A stretch of 64,000 nucleotides of DNA, from assembly GCA_965203635.1 (NCBI GenBank), contig OZ241903.1, positions 1,984,001 through 2,048,000 on the forward strand, written 5' to 3'. Made by a program: the position numbers and the translations under genes. Shown one piece after another: positions 1-8,065 of this stretch; the stretch's first letter is position 1; every line of letters starts with the position of its first letter. This DNA is from Aldehydirespirator sp965203635. GTDB lineage: Bacteria > Actinomycetota > Acidimicrobiia > Acidimicrobiales > Aldehydirespiratoraceae. The notes under the pieces were generated by a model. It saw only the letters and a list, made by a program, of their open reading frames with translations. It had not been told where the DNA came from and did not search any database.

Positions 1-623
1 CCCTGGCCGGCCGGGCCGTGCATGCGGAGCGCCACGCCGCCGCGGGGGCGGACATCATCATCGCCCAGGGGTACGAGGCCGGAGGCCACACCGGCGAGAT
101 CGGCTCGATGGTGCTGATCCCCGAGATCGTCGACGCCGTCGACCTGCCTGTGCTCGGGGCGGGGGGCATAGGCCGGGGCCGGCAGATGGCGGCCGCCATG
201 GCGCTGGGTGCCGAGGGCGTGTGGTGCGGGTCGGTGTGGCTCACCACTGTCGAGGCCGAGACCCACCCGGTGGTGAAGGACAAGATGCTGGCGGCCACGT
301 CGTCGGACACGATGCGGTCGCGCTCCCTCACCGGCAAGCCGGCCCGGATGCTCAAGTCGGCCTGGACCGACGAATGGCATGGCGACGACACTCCCGACCC
401 GCTGGGGATGCCGCTCCAGCCGGTGCTGACCCGCGCCGCCCAGCGCCGCATCCAGCGGGCCGCGCACACGACCGGTTCGGGGGCCGAGAAGCTGGCCAAC
501 TACTTCGTCGGGCAGATCGTGGGCACCATGAACCAGTCCAAGACCAGCGCCCAGGTGGTGTATGAGATCATCGAGGAGTTCATCGACTCGGTGGAGTCCC
601 TGGCCGCCCGGCTCGAGTCGTGA
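1..623 (+). CDS. Nitronate monooxygenase (C-terminal part; gene starts upstream of the window)
   Basis: This is the C-terminal 206 residues of an FMN-dependent TIM-barrel enzyme of the nitronate monooxygenase (2-nitropropane dioxygenase) family, which oxidises alkyl nitronates to carbonyl compounds. The visible part shows the FMN/phosphate-binding segments GYEAGGHTGEIGSM and GAGGIGRGRQMAAAMALGA followed by GVWCGSVWLTT, all typical of the family. The reading frame is open from the left edge, so the N terminus and catalytic His region are outside the window; an internal GTG at 18 is not the real start. Its TGA overlaps the GTG of the following aminotransferase (GTGA), so the two are probably co-translated. 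The substrate is not deducible; in actinobacteria many members sit in lipid catabolic loci. Confidence 0.85.
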   Translation, partial: LAGRAVHAERHAAAGADIIIAQGYEAGGHTGEIGSMVLIPEIVDAVDLPVLGAGGIGRGRQMAAAMALGAEGVWCGSVWLTTVEAETHPVVKDKMLAATSSDTMRSRSLTGKPARMLKSAWTDEWHGDDTPDPLGMPLQPVLTRAAQRRIQRAAHTTGSGAEKLANYFVGQIVGTMNQSKTSAQVVYEIIEEFIDSVESLAARLES

Positions 624-1861
624 GCGCCCCGGGTCGGTACTTCGTCCAGAATCCGGGACCGACCAACATCCCGGACCGGGTGCTGGAGGCCTTCCGGCGT
701 CCGGCCATGGACTTCGCCGACCCCGAGTTCATCGCGCTGGCCGACAGCGTTTGGGCCGAACTGCCCGGCGTGTTCGGCGGGGCCGACGAGATCGTGGTGC
801 TGACCACGGTCGGCCACGGCGCCTGGGAGTCTGCCCTGACCAACACCCTCGACCCCGGCGACACGGTGTTGATCCCCGACTGCGGGCTGTTCGGCAGGCG
901 CTGGGCCGTGATGGCCCGCGACCTGGGCTACGAGGTGGTGTCCACGTCGGAGCATCTGCGGAGCCCGACCGATCCGGCCGAGATCGCCGACATCCTGGTG
1001 GCCGACACCGCTCACCGGATACGGAACGTGTGCATCGTCCACACCGAGACCTCGACCGGCGCGGTCACCGACCTGGCCGCCATGCGGGCCGCCATCGACG
1101 CGGCCGACCATCCGGCGCTGTTCGTGGTGGACGGGGTGTGCTCGCTGGGCATCGAGCCGCTGCGGATGCGCGACTGGGGGATCGACGTGGTGGTGGCGGC
1201 GGCCCAGAAGGGCCTGATGATGCCGCCCGGCCTGGCGTTCTGCGCGCTGAGCGATCGGGCCGTGGAGCGCAACCGCTCGGCGTCCACTCCTCGGTTCCAT
1301 CTGTCATGGGCGCCCCGTTTCGAGAGGGGCCACATCTACATGCGCTTCGGCGGCACCCCGCCCATCCAGCACATGTTCGCCCTGAGGGCCGCGCTCGACA
1401 TGATCTCGGAGAACGGCGGGATCGATGCTTCGGTGGACCGCCACCGTCGCTGGGCGGCCGCGGTGCACGCCGCGGTGGACGGGTGGGCGTCGGGCGGCCC
1501 CTGGGAGATCAACATTGCCGAGCCCAAGCACCGCACTGCGGCGATGACCTGCGTGCGTACCGGCGACATCGCCGCGGGCCCACTGATCGACATGGCCCGG
1601 GACCGCTTCAGGGTCAGTGTCGGGTCGGGGATGATGGGTGCGCTGGAGGGCCGGACCTTCCGCATCGGTCACCTCGGCGACCTCAACGAGCCAATGCTGC
1701 TCGGTGCCCTTGGCGGCCTGGAGACGGCGATGACGGTGCTGGGGCTGCCCCACGGCCACGGCCTGCCCGCCGCGGTCGCGTCCCTGGCTGCGACCGCCGG
1801 GAAGGAGCCCTGGGGGGCGACCGATCCGGACGGCGACTCGTCGGCGGGGTGCTGTCGGTAG
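620..1861 (+). CDS. Class V PLP-dependent aminotransferase (serine/alanine-glyoxylate type)
   Basis: A 413-aa fold-type I PLP enzyme of the alanine-glyoxylate / serine-pyruvate aminotransferase group. The sequence shows the N-terminal GPTNIPDRVLEA motif (substrate-carboxylate region), the cofactor aspartate in VVDGVCSLG, the PLP-binding lysine in AAAQKGLMMPPGLAF near residue 197, and the C-terminal FRIGHLGDLNE motif. The GTG start at 620 overlaps the preceding stop by 4 bp, supporting translational coupling with the nitronate monooxygenase. The C-terminal tail past about residue 385 is Asp/Ser rich and probably disordered. Serine-glyoxylate or alanine-glyoxylate exchange is the family activity; the exact substrate pair is inference. 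Confidence 0.88.
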   Translation: MSAPGRYFVQNPGPTNIPDRVLEAFRRPAMDFADPEFIALADSVWAELPGVFGGADEIVVLTTVGHGAWESALTNTLDPGDTVLIPDCGLFGRRWAVMARDLGYEVVSTSEHLRSPTDPAEIADILVADTAHRIRNVCIVHTETSTGAVTDLAAMRAAIDAADHPALFVVDGVCSLGIEPLRMRDWGIDVVVAAAQKGLMMPPGLAFCALSDRAVERNRSASTPRFHLSWAPRFERGHIYMRFGGTPPIQHMFALRAALDMISENGGIDASVDRHRRWAAAVHAAVDGWASGGPWEINIAEPKHRTAAMTCVRTGDIAAGPLIDMARDRFRVSVGSGMMGALEGRTFRIGHLGDLNEPMLLGALGGLETAMTVLGLPHGHGLPAAVASLAATAGKEPWGATDPDGDSSAGCCR

Positions 1862-1865
1862 CACT

Positions 1866-1885
1866 CTCTGGGGATGGTCCCAGAG
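1866..1885. terminator. Hairpin between convergent aminotransferase and engB
   Basis: A perfect 7-bp stem (CTCTGGG / CCCAGAG) with a 6-nt loop begins 5 nt after the aminotransferase stop, in the 49-bp gap before the engB stop on the other strand. The position suits a bidirectional terminator. No clear U-tract follows, so assignment is tentative. Confidence 0.4.
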
Positions 1886-1910
1886 GCACGAGCAGGCCGC
1901 GAGGGGGCAG

Positions 1911-2504
1911 TCAGGCCTGGAGCAGGGCGGCCACCAGGGCTCGAAGCTCAGCGATGCCGGTGCCCTTGGCGGCGCTGGTCCACTGGACGGTGCCCCGTTC
2001 GGCTCCGAGCTTGGAGGCGAGTTCGGCTCGGCGGGCGCCCCGGCGGGACGGTCGCACCTTGTCGATCTTGGTGGCGACATAGGTCACGGGGAGCTCCAGC
2101 CCGTCCAGCCACTCGACGGTCTGGAGGTCGAGGCGGGTGGGGCCGATCTCGCCATCGATCAGGTGGAGCACGCCCCGCAGTGGCTCCCGGTGGGCCAGGT
2201 ACCCCTCAGCCATGGAGCTCCAGCGGGCCTGCTCGGCCTTGGACGCCTTGGCGTACCCGTAGCCGGGCAGGTCCACCAGCCAGCGTCCCGAGTTCTCCGT
2301 GCCCAGCTCGAAGGCGTTGATCAGCCGAGTGGCGCCGGGTGTCTTGGACGTGCGGGCCAGCTGCTTGCGCTGGGCCAACGCGTTCAACAGGGACGACTTT
2401 CCCACGTTGGACCGCCCCACCAGCGCGATCTCGGCCACGGTGGCCGGCATCTGCCGGGCGTGAGGGAACGACGAAACGAATCGCAGCGCCAGCGGTCCGG
2501 CCAT
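1911..2504 (-). CDS. engB: Ribosome-biogenesis GTP-binding protein EngB (YsxC/YihA)
   Basis: A 197-aa small GTPase needed for assembly of the 50S ribosomal subunit. All G motifs are visible: G1 GRSNVGKSS near residue 32, G2 threonine in KTPGATR, G3 DLPGYG, G4 TKID and G5 SAAKGTG. The spacing and length match the EngB family, and the YGYAKA segment following G3 is characteristic. It is a minus-strand gene convergent with the aminotransferase; the Fpg-family gene stops 62 bp upstream of its start, so the two may be co-transcribed. Confidence 0.95.
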   Translation of the reverse strand: MAGPLALRFVSSFPHARQMPATVAEIALVGRSNVGKSSLLNALAQRKQLARTSKTPGATRLINAFELGTENSGRWLVDLPGYGYAKASKAEQARWSSMAEGYLAHREPLRGVLHLIDGEIGPTRLDLQTVEWLDGLELPVTYVATKIDKVRPSRRGARRAELASKLGAERGTVQWTSAAKGTGIAELRALVAALLQA

Positions 2505-2566
2505 CCGATCAGGCTACGACCGCGGTCCGGTCGGACGTGCGTGCTGGGGCGTGCTGCCCGAGAGCG

Positions 2567-3346
2567 TCAGTTCTGGCGCTCGGGGCACCAGTAGGTGGTG
2601 CGGCCGCCGACCTGCTCGCGGCGCAGCGGCGCCCCGCTGCGGGGGCAGCAACCGCCCCGGACTCGGACGGGCTGGAGGTCGCCGGTGTGCGAGCCGCCCC
2701 TCTCGCTGAGCACCGCCAGCGTGCGCCGGATGTGACGATGCAGCCGGGCCGTCTCCTTCGGGTCCAAGGATCGGGCCTCCCGGACGGGCGACAGCCGGGC
2801 CCGCCACAGGGCTTCGTCGACCAGCAGGTTGCCGAGCCCGGCCACACGGCGCTGGTCGAGCAGTCGGGCCTTCAGCGCCACGGTCGAGCCCGCCAGAGCC
2901 TTTCGCAACTGGCCCAGGGTCAGGGACAGCGCGTCCGGCCCCAGACGGCTCTCGTCGGGGTCGAGCTGAACGCCGCCCAGCCGCCGCGGGTCGCGCAGCA
3001 CCATCGCGCCCCCGCCCTCGAACTGGAGCCCGAACCGGTCCCAGGCGGGCTCATGGCGAGGGCTGTCATAGAGCAGGTGGTCGATGGGCATGGCCCCGTC
3101 CACCACGATCTTGCCGGTCATGCCGAACCGCAGCCCCAGCCGGGGGCCGTCGGTGTCGACGATGACGAGCTTGCCGATGCGGCGGGCCTCCTCGATGCGG
3201 GCTCCGGTCAGCTCCAGGCGCAGGGCGTCAGTGGTGGTGCCACCCTTGGCGAACCACTCGTCCGGTGCGTGAACCTGGGCGATCCTGCGCCCCTCGGTCG
3301 CCGAGATGGCCCTCCGGTAGGCCTCCACCTCGATGATCTCAGGCAC
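2567..3346 (-). CDS. Fpg/Nei-family DNA glycosylase with a degenerate zinc finger
   Basis: A 259-aa base-excision repair glycosylase/AP lyase of the formamidopyrimidine-DNA glycosylase superfamily. I place the start at the GTG at 3346 because it gives the mandatory N terminus M-PEIIEVEAYRR, whose Pro2 becomes the Schiff-base nucleophile and Glu3 the acid; the frame is open further upstream but codes no recognisable sequence. The helix-two-turn-helix is visible (DQRRVAGLGNLLVDEALW). The C-terminal finger reads CCPRSGAPL...TYWCPERQN: the second Cys of each canonical CxxC pair is Ser or Arg, so zinc binding is probably lost. Zinc-independent relatives (for example mycobacterial Fpg2 and zincless-finger proteins) exist. 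Substrate range (8-oxoG or oxidised pyrimidine) is not deducible. Confidence 0.85.
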   Translation of the reverse strand: MPEIIEVEAYRRAISATEGRRIAQVHAPDEWFAKGGTTTDALRLELTGARIEEARRIGKLVIVDTDGPRLGLRFGMTGKIVVDGAMPIDHLLYDSPRHEPAWDRFGLQFEGGGAMVLRDPRRLGGVQLDPDESRLGPDALSLTLGQLRKALAGSTVALKARLLDQRRVAGLGNLLVDEALWRARLSPVREARSLDPKETARLHRHIRRTLAVLSERGGSHTGDLQPVRVRGGCCPRSGAPLRREQVGGRTTYWCPERQN

Positions 3347-3374
3347 CGGAACGGGCCCTTCAAGGGTTCTTCGG

Positions 3375-4316
3375 TCAGCCGGCGGCGAGCCAGGCGTTGA
3401 TGGCCTCGGCCAGGGCCGGGCCCTGGTCCTCCTGGATGAAGTGGCTGGCCGGCTCGAACTGGGTGTGGGGCTGGCCGGCCGCGCCCGGGATGCGCTCGGC
3501 CATGAAGGGCTGCAGGCCGCCCAGCACCGGATCGCCCGGCGCCCACAGCGTGAGCACCGGCTTGGTCCACCGGCTGAGGACCTCCCAGGCGGCCCGGTTG
3601 GCGGGCACGGCCGGATCGTCGGGCGAGACCGGCACCAGCAGCGGGAACTGGCGGGCACCGGCCATGTGCAGCTCTTCGGGGAACGGGGCCCGGTAGGCGT
3701 CGATGGCGGCCTCGCTCAACTCGTTGGCGGTGGCGTTCTCGACCAGCCGGCCGCAGTCCAGGAACGGCACGTCCTGGCTGAACTGGCGCCAGAAGTCGAA
3801 GCCGGCCCCGGGAGAGTCGCCCACCGGCAGGGCGGTGTTGGCCAGGATCAGCCGGTCGAAGAGGTCGGGGTTCTCCGCGGCCAGGCGCAGGCCGATCAGG
3901 CCGCCCCAGTCCTGGCCGAACAAATGCAGCGGCCCGTCGCCCCGCTCGGCCGCGGTGGCCTCCAGGAAGCTGCGCATCCACGCGACATGGCCCGCGTAGG
4001 TGTAGGCGGCGCGTTCGGTCGGCTTGTCGGAGCGGCCGAAGCCGATGAGGTCGGGGACCAGCACCCGGTGGCCGGCGCCGGCCAGCACCGGGATCATCTT
4101 GCGGTACAGGTAGCCCCAGGTCGGCTCGCCGTGCAGGAGCAGGATGGTGGCCGTGCTGCCGTCCGATGCGTCCGGGCCGGCGGTGACGTAGGCCATGCGC
4201 AGCCCGTCGACGGTCGCGTAACGGGGCTCGTGGGGGTAGTCGTCGATGGCGGCGAAGCGCTCCTCGGGAGTGCGCACATAGGCGACGCCGTCCAGGGTGG
4301 TGAGGGTCTCGGTCAT
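3375..4316 (-). CDS. Haloalkane dehalogenase (HLD-I-like alpha/beta hydrolase)
   Basis: A 313-aa alpha/beta-hydrolase that fits haloalkane dehalogenases, which hydrolyse carbon-halogen bonds to alcohols. The oxyanion/halide segment HGEPTWGYLYRKM has the Glu-Pro-x-Trp pattern, the nucleophile elbow is GQDWGG (Asp near residue 136 followed by the halide-binding Trp), the acid is in APGDPVLGG and the catalytic His in ASHFIQED. An acid placed after strand 7, together with the cap-domain pattern, is the HLD-I (DhlA-like) arrangement. It is cytoplasmic, with no signal peptide. The Fpg-family start lies 28 bp downstream of its stop. Epoxide hydrolase is the alternative, but HGEPTW and the QDWGG Trp favour the dehalogenase call. 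Confidence 0.82.
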   Translation of the reverse strand: MTETLTTLDGVAYVRTPEERFAAIDDYPHEPRYATVDGLRMAYVTAGPDASDGSTATILLLHGEPTWGYLYRKMIPVLAGAGHRVLVPDLIGFGRSDKPTERAAYTYAGHVAWMRSFLEATAAERGDGPLHLFGQDWGGLIGLRLAAENPDLFDRLILANTALPVGDSPGAGFDFWRQFSQDVPFLDCGRLVENATANELSEAAIDAYRAPFPEELHMAGARQFPLLVPVSPDDPAVPANRAAWEVLSRWTKPVLTLWAPGDPVLGGLQPFMAERIPGAAGQPHTQFEPASHFIQEDQGPALAEAINAWLAAG

Positions 4317-4407
4317 GGCTCGACGCTAGTGGCGCAGAGACCGAGCGAACCGTCCGCAATCATGGAGCGACTCGCACGGCGCAGAACGAGAAGGGAGCCA
4401 ACGGCGC

Positions 4408-4454
4408 AAACTGGCAGCGTTGTGCACGCATAGCGAGCGTTCTGCTGCCAATTC
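4408..4454. repeat. Family-1 47-bp imperfect palindrome, single copy
   Basis: Arms AACTGGCAGC and GCTGCCAATT flank an interior that contains two direct copies of a GCGTTNTGC-like 9-mer. It begins 2 nt past the stop codon of guanine deaminase on the minus strand. The same element occurs at 6966-7083, 10161-10349 and 20330-20447. Confidence 0.85.
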
Positions 4455-4456
4455 GG

Positions 4457-5800
4457 CTACTGCTTGACGCTCTTGCCGTCCACCCAGACGTGGCTGATGT
4501 CGTCGGCGGTGGCCAGCCGGATCACCTTCTCGAAGGCACGGGCGTCGTCATCTATGCCGTCCCACAGCCGGATGGCTCCGCCCGGCCGGTCGGTGCGCAC
4601 CGCGATGGCGTCGAAGTGGCGGCCCGGTTCGATGAGCCCCACCGGCAGGTCTAGGACCGCAGCACCGCCCGCGGTAGCCAGCCAGAAGGCGGTGACGGTG
4701 TCGATGCGCGACTCCGGCACGCCCCGATCCGTTGCACCGAGGGCCGGATCGACGCCGTCCTCCAGCATCCGGGAGACGGTGACCGCGTCCTGGCACACGC
4801 CCAGGAGCCCGGGCCGGGCGCCGCCCGCGATGTCGCTGCCCAGTCCCACGCCGACCCCGGCGGCCAGGGCCCGGCGCACCCCGAACACCGCGTTGGCGAA
4901 GTAGGCGTTGGACAGCGGGCAGTGGGCCACGCCGGCACCCCGTCCAGCCACTAGGACCATCTCGTCAGCGGTCAGGTGGTCGCTGTGAGCCAGCACAGTG
5001 CGCGGGCGGACGAGGCCGAAGCGGTTGAGGGCGGTGGAGTCACTGACGCCGAAGCGGTCGAGGGCGTACTCGCAGTGCCAGTCCGATTCCGCGCAGTGGG
5101 TCTGCACCCGCACGCCCGTGGCCGCGGCCAGCTCGCCCAGTCCCTCGAGCAGAGCGTCGGTGCAGGCAGGAGTGAAGCGGGGCGTGATGATCGGCTCAAC
5201 GAGCGGGCTGCCCACGGCTGTCACGGCCTCGATGGAGGCCGCCGACGCCTCGACGCCGGCACTGGCGGTCGCGTCCCGGTACCACTCGGGGGTGCCGGCC
5301 GGGTGATCCATGGCCACCCGGCCCACCAGCGCCCTCTGACCGTGTCGTGCGCAGGCTCGGGCCAGGGCGGTAGTGGCCTCCAAGTGGTTCGACGAGAAGT
5401 AGGCCGCGGTGGTGGTACCCATGGCCAGCAGTGACGGCACAAGGTCGTCCCACACGGTTGCGGCGAACTCGGCGTCGGCGTAGCGGGCCTCTAGCGGGAA
5501 CGTGTAGTCGAACAGCCAGCGCTCCAATGGCAGGTCGAGCCCGGTGCCGAGTTGGGGCCATTGGGGTGCATGGATGTGAAGGTCCACCAGGCCGGGCATC
5601 AGGACGGTGAACGGTTCGAGCTCAACCCGCTCGGCCGCGGAGTCAAGCGCGGCCCGGCCCGAAGTCGCTCCCTCCGAGGTGGACCGGTCGTGCACCGCGA
5701 CAATCGCCCCGGCGTTGTCGACCTCCACCACAGCGTTGATCACGGCGAGGCGGTCGGGAGCCGGCGTCTGCATCAGTGTTCCGGCCACGGCCAGCGTCAT
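4457..5800 (-). CDS. guaD: Guanine deaminase (amidohydrolase superfamily)
   Basis: A 447-aa metal-dependent amidohydrolase expected to convert guanine to xanthine in purine salvage or catabolism. The metal-binding HxH lies in PGLVDLHIHAPQWPQLG, whose HAPQWPQ extension and following GTGLDLPLERWL are characteristic of guanine deaminases. Further ligands and catalytic residues are in VQTHCAESDWHC, VLAHSDHL and GLGSDIAGG (a variant of the common SDxGGG). The ATG at 5800 is chosen: it begins with an N-terminal beta strand (MTLAVAGTLMQTPAPD) and has GGTGG about 6 nt upstream, whereas the open frame further upstream is not family-like. A family-1 palindrome follows the stop immediately. Confidence 0.88.
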   Translation of the reverse strand: MTLAVAGTLMQTPAPDRLAVINAVVEVDNAGAIVAVHDRSTSEGATSGRAALDSAAERVELEPFTVLMPGLVDLHIHAPQWPQLGTGLDLPLERWLFDYTFPLEARYADAEFAATVWDDLVPSLLAMGTTTAAYFSSNHLEATTALARACARHGQRALVGRVAMDHPAGTPEWYRDATASAGVEASAASIEAVTAVGSPLVEPIITPRFTPACTDALLEGLGELAAATGVRVQTHCAESDWHCEYALDRFGVSDSTALNRFGLVRPRTVLAHSDHLTADEMVLVAGRGAGVAHCPLSNAYFANAVFGVRRALAAGVGVGLGSDIAGGARPGLLGVCQDAVTVSRMLEDGVDPALGATDRGVPESRIDTVTAFWLATAGGAAVLDLPVGLIEPGRHFDAIAVRTDRPGGAIRLWDGIDDDARAFEKVIRLATADDISHVWVDGKSVKQ

Positions 5801-5856
5801 GGCGCCACCGTACTCATCGCATGCCGGCCGGATGACCCAACGCGACCCTCGAAGCA

Positions 5857-5903
5857 AACTTCCGGCCGCTGGGGGCGATTATCGCGCCGAACGGCCGGAA
5901 GTT
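5857..5903 (-). terminator. Long inverted repeat downstream of ltaE
   Basis: Perfect 12-bp arms (AACTTCCGGCCG / CGGCCGGAAGTT) separated by 23 nt containing a GC-rich inner partial palindrome. It starts 12 nt beyond the threonine aldolase stop on the minus strand, followed on that strand by a T-containing segment, and precedes the guaD start. It may be a terminator or a regulator site for guaD. Confidence 0.5.
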
Positions 5904-5914
5904 GGTTGGGGACC

Positions 5915-6928
5915 TCAGGTCAGCAGCTCGGCGAAGGCGTCGACGGCTGTCTCGATGTCGTCGGCGGAGATGTCGAGGTGGGTGACGAGCCGGGACTGCG
6001 GGCCGCTCCAGCGGGTGAGGACTCCGCGGCCGGCCAGGTCCTGCCGAAGGTTCGGGCGTTCGCCCAAGACCTCGTAGTCGAGCCGTATGAACACCATGTT
6101 GGTGGCGCACGAGTCGATCTTGACGCCGTCGATGGTGGCCAATCCCTCAGCCAGGCGGGCCGCGTTGGCGTGGTCGTCGGCCAGGCGGTCTATGTGGTGC
6201 TCCAGCGCGTAGAGGCCAGCCGCCGCGACGATGCCGGCCTGGCGCAGTCCGCCGCCCAGCATCTTGCGCCACTTGTGGGCCTCATCGATGAGGTCCGCCG
6301 GCCCGGCCAGCACCGATCCCATCGGCGTCCCCAGACCCTTCGACAGGCACACCGATGCCGAGTCGAACGGTACGGCCACCGCCGCTGGTGAGACCCCCAG
6401 CGCCACCGCCGCGTTCCACAGCCGGGCCCCGTCGAGGTGGTGGGACAGGCCGTGGCGGGCGGCCACCTCAGCCGAGTCCTCCATCTGGGCCAGGGTGAGC
6501 ACCCGGCCGTCGTTGGTGTTCTCCAGGCACAGCAGCCGGGTCCGGGCGAAGTGATGGTCGGGCGACTTCACTGCCGCCTCGGCCGCGGCGAGGTCGATCA
6601 TGCCGTCGTCGCCGGTGGGCACCGGCTGGGGCTGGATGGAGCCGAGCACCGCCCCGCCCCCGCCCTCGTACATGTAGGTGTGGGCATGGTCGCCGACGAT
6701 GTACTCGTCGCCGCGCCCGCAGTGGGCCAGCAGCCCGCAGAGGTTGCCCTGCGTGCCGCTGGTAACGAACAGCGCGGCCTCCTTGCCGAGCAGCGCTGCG
6801 GTGGCCTCCTGGAGTTCGTTGACGGTGGGGTCCTCGCCGTACACGTCGTCGCCGACCTCGGCTGAGGCCATGGCCGCCCGCATGGCCGCAGTGGGCCGGG
6901 TGACAGTGTCGGAGCGAAGGTCGATCAC
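5915..6928 (-). CDS. ltaE: Low-specificity L-threonine aldolase
   Basis: A 337-aa PLP enzyme that cleaves L-threonine/L-allo-threonine to glycine and acetaldehyde. Family hallmarks are the N terminus VIDLRSDTVTRPTAAM, the glycine-rich FVTSGTQGNLCGL, HLDGARLWNAAVALG (cofactor Asp/Arg) and CLSKGLGTPMGSVLAG with the PLP lysine. I choose the GTG at 6928: upstream in-frame codons run into the family-1 palindrome at 6966, whose sequence merely happens to read as an alternative N terminus. Cytoplasmic. guaD lies 114 bp downstream beyond a strong inverted repeat, so linkage is uncertain. Confidence 0.93.
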   Translation of the reverse strand: MIDLRSDTVTRPTAAMRAAMASAEVGDDVYGEDPTVNELQEATAALLGKEAALFVTSGTQGNLCGLLAHCGRGDEYIVGDHAHTYMYEGGGGAVLGSIQPQPVPTGDDGMIDLAAAEAAVKSPDHHFARTRLLCLENTNDGRVLTLAQMEDSAEVAARHGLSHHLDGARLWNAAVALGVSPAAVAVPFDSASVCLSKGLGTPMGSVLAGPADLIDEAHKWRKMLGGGLRQAGIVAAAGLYALEHHIDRLADDHANAARLAEGLATIDGVKIDSCATNMVFIRLDYEVLGERPNLRQDLAGRGVLTRWSGPQSRLVTHLDISADDIETAVDAFAELLT

Positions 6929-6965
6929 AAGTCCCCAGGCTATGTCCCTCCGACCGGCTCCCCCA

Positions 6966-7083
6966 GAATTGGCAGCGTTGTGCACGGCTGGCGTGCGTTG
7001 TGCTGCCAGTTCCCGATTGGGCAGAGGCCGCTGAAGGAATTGGCAGCGTTATGCACGGGTGGCGTGCGTTGTGCTGCCAGTTC
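6966..7083. repeat. Family-1 palindrome, two copies at 71-bp period
   Basis: Two 47-bp palindromes at 6966-7012 and 7037-7083, separated by a 24-nt spacer containing GGCAGAGGCCGC. Each has arms GAATTGGCAGC / GCTGCCAGTTC enclosing direct GCGTTNTGC copies. The second copy ends 5 nt from the stop of the AbiEi-like gene on the minus strand. Confidence 0.9.
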
Positions 7084-7088
7084 CGGGT

Positions 7089-8021
7089 TCAGGCTGATCT
7101 GCGGCCTCGTTGGTCCAGCATGGATCGTGCCAGTTCCAACACATAGTCCGAGTCCTGCAGCTGGTGCCAGGTGAGGTACGTGACCTGCCACCCAGCCATG
7201 GCGAGTTGGTGGTCGCGGTCGTGGTCGGCTGCAGTGTTGGAGGCACCGAAGTGGTACTTGCGGGAATGGCACTCGATGCCCCACTTGACCGAGGGCCATG
7301 CAATGTCGATCCGGGCAGCCTGGCCGTTCGGCAGTCGAACCGGATGCTGCAGTGCGGGCGGGGGCAAGTCCGCCGCATTCAGTATTCGTGCCGTCATGCG
7401 TTCGAAGATGGAGTCGGGGGCGGTTCCCAGGCGCCCGGGATCGCGCAGCAGTCGCAGCAAGATGCCGGTACCGCTTGGGCCGGGTCGGTGTAGACGTTCA
7501 GCCGTTTGCTCGATCCACTTGAGGGAGTAGCCGCGTCGTAGGGCGTCGTCGAGGGCTTGCTCTACATGGGGTTGGGGCACGACCGAACCCAGACGGGCCA
7601 GAGTGGAGGCGACGCCTGACGTCGCGACGGAGTCGACTTCGGTGTAGTCGTGGGGATCCGGCCCCATCCAGCGGTGAACGATGACGTTGTCGCTAGTGGG
7701 ATATCGTCCACGGGTCACGGTCACCTCGATGGGTTGGGGTTCGTCGAATCCGTCTAGTTGGTGCAAGCAGGCTGCGGCCCGGTGCGAAGCGTGGCTCCCA
7801 CCCCCTGCCAACGTGGCTGCTATCAGCCTGGAGCGCCAGGTGCGAGGCGCGCCCGCGAAGCTGAACACACCTCGATGGATGCGTTCGACCACTCCTCGTT
7901 GGACCAACCGGCCGACGATGCCGCGGGACAGCCCGACGTTGGCGGCTTGCTGCCCCGTGAAGACTCCGTGCTGGGCGGACGCGAGTCCACTCAGCTCGAC
8001 CCACTTTTCGTTCTGAACCAC
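7089..8021 (-). CDS. AbiEi-like winged-helix protein with C-terminal DUF559/VSR-like nuclease domain
   Basis: A 310-aa protein of a type common in actinobacteria. Residues 1-60 form a winged-helix N domain of the AbiEi antitoxin type (QHGVFTGQQAANVGLSR followed by VERIHRGVFSFAG). Residues about 210-305 resemble DUF559, a VSR-endonuclease-like fold, with RIDIAWPSVKWGIECHSRKYH supplying the Asp and Glu/His positions and a GWQVTYLTW strand. The GTG start at 8021 follows an unusually AT-rich stretch (8022-8070). No toxin partner lies adjacent, so toxin-antitoxin function is not supported; a DNA-binding or DNA-cleaving accessory role is inference. Its 3' end abuts a pair of family-1 palindromes. 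Confidence 0.75.
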   Translation of the reverse strand: MVQNEKWVELSGLASAQHGVFTGQQAANVGLSRGIVGRLVQRGVVERIHRGVFSFAGAPRTWRSRLIAATLAGGGSHASHRAAACLHQLDGFDEPQPIEVTVTRGRYPTSDNVIVHRWMGPDPHDYTEVDSVATSGVASTLARLGSVVPQPHVEQALDDALRRGYSLKWIEQTAERLHRPGPSGTGILLRLLRDPGRLGTAPDSIFERMTARILNAADLPPPALQHPVRLPNGQAARIDIAWPSVKWGIECHSRKYHFGASNTAADHDRDHQLAMAGWQVTYLTWHQLQDSDYVLELARSMLDQRGRRSA

Positions 8022-8065
8022 AGTTGGAATATATGAGACTAATTCAAATTTATCATCTCATCAAG

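Noticed and set aside
2567..3658. A 363-codon version of the Fpg-family protein
   Set aside because: The extra N-terminal stretch overlaps the dehalogenase gene and lacks conserved sequence; Fpg enzymes need Pro directly after the initiator Met, satisfied by GTG 3346.
5552..6391. Long plus-strand open frames opposite guaD, ltaE and the purine genes
   Set aside because: They mirror well-supported minus-strand genes, show Arg/Gly/Pro-rich low-complexity translations typical of antisense frames in GC-rich DNA and contain no recognisable motifs.
6928..6985. An N-terminal extension of threonine aldolase starting MHNAANS
   Set aside because: These residues come from the family-1 palindrome; similar 'MHNAAN' or 'MHRWRAF' openings arise at several palindromes on both strands. 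The GTG at 6928 gives the conserved family start.
7089..8021. AbiE toxin-antitoxin system
   Set aside because: The N-terminal domain is AbiEi-like, but no AbiEii nucleotidyltransferase gene lies next to it, and the C-terminal DUF559-like domain defines a different, common actinobacterial protein.
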